A stretch of DNA of 19,106 bases from Euryarchaeota archaeon UBA28 (GTDB lineage: Archaea > Thermoplasmatota > Poseidoniia > Poseidoniales > Thalassarchaeaceae): assembly GCA_002501605.1 (NCBI GenBank), contig DANW01000007.1, forward strand, positions 1-19,106, given 5' to 3'. Numbering within the stretch: position 1 is the stretch's first letter; every line of letters starts with the position of its first letter. A program made the position numbers and the translations under genes. Of the stretch, positions 7,152 to 14,920 are shown piece by piece. Under the pieces are notes generated by a model. It was given only the letters and a program-made list of their open reading frames with translations. It was not told where the DNA came from and did no database searches.

Positions 7152-8574
7152 AAACTACATACGCGGAAAATTCGTCGATCCTGAGTCAGATTTTTGGATG
7201 GATAATTTTTCCCCGTCATCCGGAGAAGTCATTGGATCAATCCCGCTGTCTGGTGAGGGAGATGTGGACAATGCTGTAATGGCCGCTGTGGAGGCTCTGC
7301 CTCACTGGAGTTCTCTCAAGCCATTGGAAAGAGCAGAATGGCTGGAAAGAATTGCTGACTGTCTAGAAAGTAAATTTGAGGAAATAGCTCGTTTGGAAAG
7401 CTTAGATACCGGAAAACCGATTTCACTATCTAGGTCAGTGGATGCAAAAAGGTCAGTCTCAAACTTCCGATTCTTCTCTGGAATGATAAAGAATCTGGAG
7501 GAGGAGGTCTTCGAAATGGAAGACGCAACTAATATTGTGAAGCTCAAACCTGTTGGTGTAGGAGCTTTGATTACTCCGTGGAACCTACCGTTGTACCTCC
7601 TTTCGTGGAAGGTCGCACCGGCCATCGGGATGGGGAACACAGTGGTCTGTAAACCTAGTGAGCTGACACCATTAACCGCTGACTTACTGATGAGAGTAAT
7701 TGACGAAGTGGGGCTTCCCCGAGGAGTAGTGAATCTAGTTCATGGGGATGGTATGGCAGGCTCATCACTTACTGGTCACTCCTTAGTGGACCTAGTATCA
7801 TTCACTGGTGGAACTGAAACGGGGTCAAAGGTAGCTCTGTCCGCATCACCAAAATTCAAGAAATTGAGCCTAGAGCTAGGAGGCAAGAATGCTAGTATTG
7901 TTTTCTCCGATTGTGACATGGAGAAAACGGTAGAGGGAGTCACTAGGTCAGCTTTCCTAAATCAGGGACAGGTATGCCTGTGCGGATCCAGAATACTTGT
8001 TGAAGATTCGATTTATGACGATTTTGTTGAGCTTTTCATTGATTCTGTGGAGTCAATGGTCATTGGTGATCCAATGGATGATGCTACTGAGCTGGGAGCC
8101 CTGATATCCAAGGAACACCTCAAGAAAGTGGAATATTACATCTCTCTAGCTAAAGAGGAAGGTGGTGAAATCCTTACAGGAGGCACTCCATGCGTCCCAA
8201 AGGGCCTTTCTAATGGAAACTGGATTGCCCCTACAGTGATAACTGGGCTGGATCATAATTCCAGATGCTCCACCGAGGAAATCTTTGGCCCTGTCGTAAC
8301 TATTCATCGGTTCAAGAGCGAAGATCAGGCTATTGAGATAGCCAACAACACCCGATATGGACTTGCTGGAAGTGTATGGACGAGTGACATGGAAAAGGGA
8401 GAGAGGGTCGCGAGTATGATTCATACTGGAATGATTTGGGTGAATACCTGGTTGCATAGAGATCTGAGGGTCCCATTCGGAGGAGTCAAGGATAGTGGTG
8501 TCGGCAGAGAAGGCGGAAGGTGGAGTCTGGGATTCTTTTCAGAGCCCCTTAATGTATGTCTGAAGAATGATTGA
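7141..8574 (+). CDS. Aldehyde dehydrogenase, ALDH8A1 / aminomuconate-semialdehyde type
   Basis: A 477-residue NAD(P)-dependent aldehyde dehydrogenase with all core residues: N148 in TPWNLP (145-150), E245 in LELGGKN (244-250), the nucleophile C279 in NQGQVCLC (274-281), and EEIFGPV (379-385). Segments such as SVSNFRFFSG (105-114), PWNLPLYLLSWKVAPA (146-161), the double Cys VCLC and the closing LPFGG-like VPFGGVKDSGVGREG (444-458) resemble ALDH8A1, the 2-aminomuconate-semialdehyde dehydrogenase of the kynurenine route, and bacterial hydroxymuconic-semialdehyde dehydrogenases. This suggests oxidation of an unsaturated semialdehyde made by ring cleavage; the exact substrate is inferred only. ATG 7141 is preferred over the TTG one codon earlier because it forms a 1-nt TGATG overlap with the upstream stop, typical of coupled genes. 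Confidence 0.92.
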   Translation: MRVLNYIRGKFVDPESDFWMDNFSPSSGEVIGSIPLSGEGDVDNAVMAAVEALPHWSSLKPLERAEWLERIADCLESKFEEIARLESLDTGKPISLSRSVDAKRSVSNFRFFSGMIKNLEEEVFEMEDATNIVKLKPVGVGALITPWNLPLYLLSWKVAPAIGMGNTVVCKPSELTPLTADLLMRVIDEVGLPRGVVNLVHGDGMAGSSLTGHSLVDLVSFTGGTETGSKVALSASPKFKKLSLELGGKNASIVFSDCDMEKTVEGVTRSAFLNQGQVCLCGSRILVEDSIYDDFVELFIDSVESMVIGDPMDDATELGALISKEHLKKVEYYISLAKEEGGEILTGGTPCVPKGLSNGNWIAPTVITGLDHNSRCSTEEIFGPVVTIHRFKSEDQAIEIANNTRYGLAGSVWTSDMEKGERVASMIHTGMIWVNTWLHRDLRVPFGGVKDSGVGREGGRWSLGFFSEPLNVCLKND

Positions 8575-8617
8575 GGGGCAAGACTGTAAATCGGGGCAAT
8601 GGTTCGTCTGAATAACT

Positions 8618-9598
8618 ATGGCACCTGTCGGCATCATCGGAATTGGCTCTTATGTCCCACCCAAGGAAATGTCCAATGAGGATTGGGCGAAAATTGTAGA
8701 CACCAGTGACGAGTGGATTTCCACTAAAACTGGAATGAAGAGGAGGAGGATTGCTGATCCTTCGGTATGCACCTCTGACCTGGCTGTCAATGCATCAAAG
8801 GTCGCCCTCAAAAATTCCGGGCTCACTCCTTCGGACATTGACTTGGTAATTCTGGCTACCTCTTCTCCCGATGTTCCAATGTCTTCTACTGCTGGGATAG
8901 TGCAACATAAACTTGGTTGTACAGATTGTGGTGCCTTTGATATCAATGCAGTATGTGCTGGATGGGTTCATGCCCTGGACGTCGGATCGCGGTTTGTCGG
9001 AACCGCGGGATACGAAAATGTATTGGTGATAGGCTCTGAAATCTATTCACGGATTCTGAACTGGGAGGATCGCTCTACGTGCGTTCTATTTGGGGACGGT
9101 GCTGGAGCCGTAATTCTTTCAGAAGTCCCCGAAGGCAAGGGAATAATTGGTTCATGGCTGATGAGCGATGGTTCGGGCGCAGGCGTTATTGAAATCCCTG
9201 CAGGAGGAGTAAGGGTCCCGATACCGAGTGAGAAATTCGAGGAGGGGATGCAATATTTCCAAATGGACGGTAGAGCTGTCTGGACATTTGCAATAGAGGC
9301 ATTTCCCCAAGCGGTCTTGGGAGTGCTGGAAAAATGTGGGAGGAAAATTGACGATGTAGATTTGATAATACCTCACCAAGCTAATATCAACATCGTCCAG
9401 GCGGGCATGGAGAATCTTGGACTCCCTATGAGTAAAACATTCACTAATCTTCACAAGTATGGGAACACTGCTGGTGCCAGCGTTCCAATTGCGATGCATG
9501 AGGCTATGGAGGAAGGCAAGATTGCCGAAGGGAGCCTTGTGGTCACAGTTGCCTTTGGAGGAGGATTAGCTTGGGGAGCTAACCTCATTCAGTTCTAA
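8618..9598 (+). CDS. fabH: 3-oxoacyl-ACP synthase III (FabH/KAS III type)
   Basis: A 326-residue thiolase-fold condensing enzyme with the full KAS III triad: C113 in INAVCAGWVHAL (109-120), H253 in IIPHQANINI (250-259) and N283 in YGNTAGASVPIA (281-292). The FabH signature DTSDEWISTKTGMKRRRI (28-45) and FGDGAGAV (158-165) separate it from archaeal HMG-CoA synthase. The expected reaction is decarboxylative condensation of acyl-CoA with malonyl-ACP, or a related acyl-CoA condensation. Few archaea are expected to have fatty-acid synthesis, so bacterial ancestry is likely. It follows the aldehyde dehydrogenase after a 43-nt gap and may be its own transcript or the end of the operon. Its TAA overlaps the stop of the convergent giant gene. 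Confidence 0.93.
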   Translation: MAPVGIIGIGSYVPPKEMSNEDWAKIVDTSDEWISTKTGMKRRRIADPSVCTSDLAVNASKVALKNSGLTPSDIDLVILATSSPDVPMSSTAGIVQHKLGCTDCGAFDINAVCAGWVHALDVGSRFVGTAGYENVLVIGSEIYSRILNWEDRSTCVLFGDGAGAVILSEVPEGKGIIGSWLMSDGSGAGVIEIPAGGVRVPIPSEKFEEGMQYFQMDGRAVWTFAIEAFPQAVLGVLEKCGRKIDDVDLIIPHQANINIVQAGMENLGLPMSKTFTNLHKYGNTAGASVPIAMHEAMEEGKIAEGSLVVTVAFGGGLAWGANLIQF

Positions 9599-12500
9599 TT
9601 ATCCAGTGGCCCCCATGAGCCGGATAATTGGTCGAAAAACAATATTGATCCGTCCGGATTTTGACAATACACATTTCCTGAGTTATCTACCCATACCAAT
9701 TGGCCATTATCATTCATTTTAGCGTCAATTGGAGCCGAAATAATCTTTTTTTGTTCAAGAGGAGGTGACTCGGTCACTGTTGCCGAGCTAGGGACGGATA
9801 CTGTTGAATATACCATATTTTCATTGACTTTGTTACCTGATTTTTCTGTTTCGGAATCAGAGAAGTAGGATGGATCATCATTCCCGCCCCTCTTCCTACC
9901 TATTAACAAAAGAATTAGGCCCACAACAATCACCACAGTGAAGAGAGCGACAAACATCAGCATTGCGGATTGTTCTTCTTTCACCTGCCGATCTGGGTCA
10001 TTTGGGAAAGCATCTCCGTTGTCTCCAACTCCGTCCAAATCAGAATCGATCCACTCCGAGGGATCTAGAGGGAAGGCATCTATGCCGTCCATAAATCCGT
10101 CATCGTCAGAATCCGGATCTATCACGCTGGTGTTTCTTTGCTCTTCCTCAATGTCGGGAGAGCCGTCGTTATCATCATCTGTATCTGAATTATCGCCTAC
10201 GCCGTCCAAGTCGTTGTCTGACCACTCTGAACCGTCGAGTGGTAGGGCGTCCTGTGAATCTGGGAAACCGTCGTTATCATCATCGTCATCCTCTTCTGTG
10301 TCCTTGCATCCATCTGAGTCGTTATCCGAATTCGCATTGCTGGACCAGTCGGTTAGTCCCAGAGGGCATTTATCTTGTGGGTCATTTATTCCGTCGCCGT
10401 CATCATCCTGGTCTGCTCCGTCGTGAATCCTATCTCCATCTGTGTCAATAAGACAGTCATCAATTGATGCCGACGCAGATGAGAGGGTTATAGTCCCCTC
10501 TGGACATGGCTCGGTGGACGAGCTTCTTGGATTTGGAGCGTATTGGTCCAGAGGGGCTGGAGTTTGGTCTGATTGTCCGGAATCGGGAGCAAAGAACCCC
10601 GGATCAGTGTCTAAGCAAGACGTTTGCCCCGATGAGGGCTGATATGTCCCTGGCTGACAGGCTTCCTGTGATGGAGATGATTCTTCGGCAGTGAAATACC
10701 CGGGGTCTGCCGAAAAACAGTTGGATTTCCCGGGAGATGGTTGATATTGCCCTGGTGAGCAAGCAGTTTGGCTTGAGGATGCATCTAGCGGAACGTAATT
10801 ACCGGGATCTGCCTCTATGCATGAAACCTGACCAGTCTGATTTTGGAAGGTACCTGCGATGCAGGGCGATTGTCCCGAAGAAGCGGGGGATGACACAAAG
10901 TAACCCACATCTGATTCGATGCAAGAGGATTGGTCGACCGCCGAGCCGAGGGGGTTATATGTCCCGGCAGGACAAGGTGTCTGATTAGTTGACATTGCGG
11001 AGTCAACAAAGAAACCTGGATTGGCTTCTAGACAACTTTCCTGACTTGGCAATGGTTGATATTCTCCTGGTTGACATTCATTTTGATTTGCCATTCCAGA
11101 TGTATCTGCATAAAATCCCGGGTCTGTCTCGATGCATGAAACTTGACCTGTGGAGGGCTGGTATTCTCCTGGAGAACAGGGTATTTGGGAGGATGCCCCC
11201 AGAATAGACGCATAATGCCCTGGACTTGCATCGATACAGGAAGATGAACTATTGCCCAATGATTGCGGATTGTACGTCCCGATGGGACACGGAGTCTGAG
11301 TTACTGACGCATTCTGGTCAGTGTAGTATCCAGGGCTGACCTCAATGCATTCTGAAAGCCCTGCTTGGTTTCCCCAAAAACCTGGAGGACATGGAGTTTC
11401 TGAACTGGCCCCTTCTGATCCAACAAAGTACCCGGGAGAAGCTGCGATGCATGAAACCTGTCCGGATGATGGTTGATAATTGCCCTCCGTACATGGCGTC
11501 TGCGTTGATGACCCGTTTGTGGGGACTGCATGTCCTGGGTCTGCATCAATACAGAAGGTTGAGCTATTTGCGGATTCAAATGGGTTGTATGTCCCTGCTG
11601 GACATGGAGTTTCAGATGTTGAGCCAGGTGAGTCTACATAGTGCCCGCCAGAGGAATTGATGCACTCAGTCGAACCATAGGATGGTTGATAGCTACCTGC
11701 ATCACATGGTGTCTGGTCGGCTGACGAGTTGGTAGGGACATAATGGCCGGGTGTTGCCTGCAAGCAGAAAGTCTGATTTGACAGGGGTTGATAGAAGCCT
11801 GGATCACAACCAATCTGAGCAATACTGGCAGTTCCGGGGACAAAGTGGCCTGGAGATGCAGACAGGCAAGAGGCCTGAGAGGACAGTGGCTGATAGAACC
11901 CGGGAGAGCATGGGGTCTGAGAAGTCGAGTTGAAAAATGCCGTGAAATAACCGGGAGAAGTATCTATGCAGTTGGTGGAGCCGTTGGACGGCTGGTAGGT
12001 TCCGGGATCGCAAGCAGTCTGATTGAAGGAGCCAGATGAAACTACGTAGAATCCTGGGTCTGCGACTAGGCAACTGATCTGCGCGGAAGATGGTTGATAA
12101 TTACCTGGCGAGCACTGGGTCTGTGAACTCGCACCTGGGTTGGGAACATAGTGTCCAGGGGTTGCAGGGACCTGGGATGAGGCTCCCGATTGGGCCACAT
12201 AATATCCCTGCTGAGCTGTGAGGCAGGAAGATTGGCCCGGAAGAGGCTGGTAATTACCTGGAGTGCAAAGTTCCTCCGATGTTGCTCCCGAGATAGAGAC
12301 GTATCTCCCGGGAGATGCCAGATCACAGTTTGAGCGTCCTGTCTTGCCCTGATATGTCCCAGCCCTACATTGGAAGTATCCGATTTGAATCTCAGCATCT
12401 ATGACCTCAGACTGGTTTCCAATCATAGATTGGTCTAGAGTGGAGAAAATGCCCACCAACAATGTGTAGTTACCTGTCGTAGAGTTGTTCGGGGAAATAG

Positions 12501-14811
12501 ACACTAAGACTGTGGATGAGTTAGAAAATCCTGTCCCATTTGTGGTTACAGTGGCAGTGTTGCCTCCCGAAGTGGAGGAATTTGAGATTGCCAGAATGCC
12601 CGAAGAAGAGTTAGAAATACTGAGTGAAAAATCTGATTGCGATGTCAGCTCTAGGAAAAGACCGGTATCCCTAGGTACGAATAAGGAAAACAAATCTCCA
12701 GTATCATTAGACCAAGTCTGATTTCCAATCTGCCCCAGATATGTGGCGCTCCGTGATTGGAGCGGATTTGGATTTACGCTGTCCGCATCCCCATATTGGC
12801 TGTTTGTGTAATTACCAGCTGGAGATGCGATGCAGGATGTCTGGGCTAATGAGGGTTGATAGTGCCCTGAATCGCAGTGTTGTTGATTGACGGATCCGGA
12901 TGTCGAGACGAAGTATCCAGCAGAAGAGTCGAAACATCCCGTCTTCCCCTGCTCGGGTTGGTATGTACCCGCCAGGCATGCATCGTAGAATAGAGCCCCC
13001 TCAAGTGAGTAGTGACCTGCAGGAGAGATGTAACAAGTCAGTCTTCCCCATTGCCCCTCGGGACAACTTGTCCACCTTGCAGGATTATTTGGGAAATCAT
13101 CTACCGAGGAATTGAAACCATCCCCATCTGGATCGTTAGTTATGTTGAGATCAAAGGCATTACGGATTCCATCTCCATCAAAATCTTGTTCTGAAAATGC
13201 CACCGATTCCCCCATTGTAGTGTTATCAAAGTTCATCAAATATGGGGTAAGAACATTATTCGAGGAGCCATCGAACTCTCCAGATTGGCCTCCCCAGCAG
13301 TACAAGGAATAACTCTGATTTATGGCGCAAGTGGATTGTGGGCCAGTAGCTATTGCAATCGCAGGGGAGGGCATGAGTGCATAAGAGGGGGCATTTCCAT
13401 CTGCTCCCGTGCATCCAGTAGAACTAGCGCTACAGGTCCCATCGCCCCATTGACCATGAGTATTTACCCCCCAACAATTAATTGAGCCATTGTCAAGAAG
13501 GGCGCATGTGTGCCAATATTTTCCATCGATATCAACGGCTTCCCTGCCAGAGGGTAACTGAATGGGGAAGGAATTTGATGTGACTGCTCCATTCAGTGTC
13601 GAAACAGTGTAAGACTTGCCCCAACAGCTAATTGACCCGTTTTCAAAGATTGCACAAGTACTGTAACCTGTAGTAGAAATTGAGGATGTCCTCATTCCTG
13701 TGGAGTGGTTTGCAACGACTGGTACGTTGCTATTAGTTGTCGACCCATCCCCCAGGTTTCCATAACCATTGAAACCCCAACACTTCACAACGCCATTATC
13801 CAGAACTGCGCAAGTGAAATCGTTACCTGCAGATATCGATATTGCTGTTCTTCCTACCCCCAAATCCACTGCAACAGGAGAGTTTCTGTTTGTATTTGAG
13901 CCATCGCCAAGTTGACCGTAATTGTTCCTCCCCCAACACCTCAGTGAAGCATCATCAAGAATGGCACAATTGTGATTATTTCCATCCGATATGGCCACGG
14001 GTACCCTTGTTCCGAAGTTCACTGTTCCATTGGAGAGAGAGTTAGATCCGAGGCCCAATTGTCCATAGTTATTCGAACCGCTACAACTCAGTGTCCTGTT
14101 GTAAAGAATTGAGCAAGGGCCTGATTTGGAGATAACATCGCCTATTGTTAATACTGGTGCCCCCGTGGTATTGAATGTAACGAGACTGCCATTGGACAAA
14201 ACTACGATCGGCGAGTCTGATTGGATTTCAAATGCTGAATAACTGAATACAGATCCGCTGTCTGTCCCGGGCTGGTTTAGCCCTAGTTTATTCAATTCAG
14301 GCCCACTAGAAGGGGTTGAGGTAGCTTCTGAGATGGTCCAGGAATCGGACCCCCATGAGTCGCCTGACGTGCCACCATCGTCATTCACTAGGTTGATGGC
14401 CATGTAGAACACAACATCTCCTAATCCAGATGAAGGCGCGGTCCAGTCTACGGTCCATGAGCGTGAGTTGGAATTAGAATGTGTTACCTCGCCAGAAGAA
14501 ATCCTTGCATTGGGCCCTGGATTGGTGAATGTACCCAAGCTAGAGTCTAAATTGAAACCTCCTTTGTTACCGCCTGGGCCTCCTGTACCGGTGGCTGTCA
14601 ATGAGTATGTGTCCCCGGGGACATACCCGCCAGAGGGTAAGCCAGTTAGACTGAGAGTGACAGTTGGAGATGTTGAGGAATGACATGCCCCGGCTCCGCA
14701 ACCATCAGTAGAATTGGTTTTTCCCGAGCTATACGCGAAAGCTGTTTCTGGTACTGCCATTAGGATAAGCATGAACAAGGTCCCGATGATGATTATCCTA
14801 GATTTCGTCAT
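9595..14811 (-). CDS. Giant secreted repeat protein, membrane-anchored (RCC1, Cys-rich and TSP3-like repeats)
   Basis: A 1738-residue surface protein. A signal peptide (1-26, ending AFA) is followed by a beta-rich domain with CGAGACHSS (38-46), resembling choice-of-anchor/Reeler-type modules. RCC1-like blades (about 205-515) repeat the pattern C-A-x-L-D-x-G-x-x-x-C-W-G-x-N-x-x-G-Q-x-G-D-G. A short Asp-rich repeat leads into a Cys-rich array (583 to about 1453) of roughly 34-residue GCC2/GCC3 or ephrin-receptor-like units. The array is interrupted at about 690-790 by a beta-sandwich resembling a PPC domain. Calcium-binding TSP3-like Asp repeats (about 1457-1609) precede one transmembrane helix (1614-1637), a basic stop-transfer RKRGG and a cytoplasmic tail of about 100 residues. 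Many N-x-S/T sequons suggest N-glycosylation. A role in adhesion or surface binding is inferred. ATG at 14811 is preferred over GTG at 14823 because it starts the signal peptide cleanly. Confidence 0.9.
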   Translation of the reverse strand: MTKSRIIIIGTLFMLILMAVPETAFAYSSGKTNSTDGCGAGACHSSTSPTVTLSLTGLPSGGYVPGDTYSLTATGTGGPGGNKGGFNLDSSLGTFTNPGPNARISSGEVTHSNSNSRSWTVDWTAPSSGLGDVVFYMAINLVNDDGGTSGDSWGSDSWTISEATSTPSSGPELNKLGLNQPGTDSGSVFSYSAFEIQSDSPIVVLSNGSLVTFNTTGAPVLTIGDVISKSGPCSILYNRTLSCSGSNNYGQLGLGSNSLSNGTVNFGTRVPVAISDGNNHNCAILDDASLRCWGRNNYGQLGDGSNTNRNSPVAVDLGVGRTAISISAGNDFTCAVLDNGVVKCWGFNGYGNLGDGSTTNSNVPVVANHSTGMRTSSISTTGYSTCAIFENGSISCWGKSYTVSTLNGAVTSNSFPIQLPSGREAVDIDGKYWHTCALLDNGSINCWGVNTHGQWGDGTCSASSTGCTGADGNAPSYALMPSPAIAIATGPQSTCAINQSYSLYCWGGQSGEFDGSSNNVLTPYLMNFDNTTMGESVAFSEQDFDGDGIRNAFDLNITNDPDGDGFNSSVDDFPNNPARWTSCPEGQWGRLTCYISPAGHYSLEGALFYDACLAGTYQPEQGKTGCFDSSAGYFVSTSGSVNQQHCDSGHYQPSLAQTSCIASPAGNYTNSQYGDADSVNPNPLQSRSATYLGQIGNQTWSNDTGDLFSLFVPRDTGLFLELTSQSDFSLSISNSSSGILAISNSSTSGGNTATVTTNGTGFSNSSTVLVSISPNNSTTGNYTLLVGIFSTLDQSMIGNQSEVIDAEIQIGYFQCRAGTYQGKTGRSNCDLASPGRYVSISGATSEELCTPGNYQPLPGQSSCLTAQQGYYVAQSGASSQVPATPGHYVPNPGASSQTQCSPGNYQPSSAQISCLVADPGFYVVSSGSFNQTACDPGTYQPSNGSTNCIDTSPGYFTAFFNSTSQTPCSPGFYQPLSSQASCLSASPGHFVPGTASIAQIGCDPGFYQPLSNQTFCLQATPGHYVPTNSSADQTPCDAGSYQPSYGSTECINSSGGHYVDSPGSTSETPCPAGTYNPFESANSSTFCIDADPGHAVPTNGSSTQTPCTEGNYQPSSGQVSCIAASPGYFVGSEGASSETPCPPGFWGNQAGLSECIEVSPGYYTDQNASVTQTPCPIGTYNPQSLGNSSSSCIDASPGHYASILGASSQIPCSPGEYQPSTGQVSCIETDPGFYADTSGMANQNECQPGEYQPLPSQESCLEANPGFFVDSAMSTNQTPCPAGTYNPLGSAVDQSSCIESDVGYFVSSPASSGQSPCIAGTFQNQTGQVSCIEADPGNYVPLDASSSQTACSPGQYQPSPGKSNCFSADPGYFTAEESSPSQEACQPGTYQPSSGQTSCLDTDPGFFAPDSGQSDQTPAPLDQYAPNPRSSSTEPCPEGTITLSSASASIDDCLIDTDGDRIHDGADQDDDGDGINDPQDKCPLGLTDWSSNANSDNDSDGCKDTEEDDDDDNDGFPDSQDALPLDGSEWSDNDLDGVGDNSDTDDDNDGSPDIEEEQRNTSVIDPDSDDDGFMDGIDAFPLDPSEWIDSDLDGVGDNGDAFPNDPDRQVKEEQSAMLMFVALFTVVIVVGLILLLIGRKRGGNDDPSYFSDSETEKSGNKVNENMVYSTVSVPSSATVTESPPLEQKKIISAPIDAKMNDNGQLVWVDNSGNVYCQNPDGSILFFDQLSGSWGPLDN
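10453..12369 (-). repeat. Main tandem Cys-rich repeat array inside the giant surface gene
   Basis: About 18 units of 34-37 codons (roughly 100-110 bp) encode a two-part motif: C-x-P-G-x-Y-Q-P-x-x-G-Q-x-S then C-I-x-x-D-P-G-Y-F-V-x-x-x-G-x-S-x-Q-T-P. Units with YNP carry a 3-residue insertion (as in CPAGTYNP). Two positions hold a lone half-unit without its cysteines (APLDQYAPNP near the end, ATPGHYVPNP near the start). Three further units lie at about 12832-13065, beyond the inserted beta-sandwich. The DNA copies are diverged, so this is an old protein repeat rather than a recent expansion. Confidence 0.85.
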
Positions 14812-14920
14812 ATTATCCCCCACAATCTCAACTCCTGTCTCATAGGACGGGTGCTCGCGACCATCCCTTTAGGCAATCAGCGCTCCTGAGGGCAATATGA
14901 CTATTCCTACCAAATGTACC

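Noticed and set aside
9938..10426. Ser-rich + strand open frame opposite the Asp-rich repeats
   Set aside because: Asp codons (GAT/GAC) read as Ser and similar codons on the other strand, so this is a by-product of the acidic TSP3-like repeats.
10453..13065. Regular spacing of about 100 bp that could suggest a CRISPR or satellite array
   Set aside because: The copies are diverged at DNA level, have no constant repeat/spacer pattern, and encode an uninterrupted Cys-rich protein repeat.
14812..14823. GTG start 12 nt upstream for the giant surface protein
   Set aside because: It adds acidic residues before the basic start of the signal peptide; the ATG at 14811 gives a cleaner signal sequence. 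The difference is four residues and not decisive.
14824..14920. Intergenic gap between the radical SAM and giant genes checked for an RNA gene or terminator
   Set aside because: No tRNA-like fold, strong hairpin or convincing TATA element was found; it may still hold a weak promoter for the giant gene.
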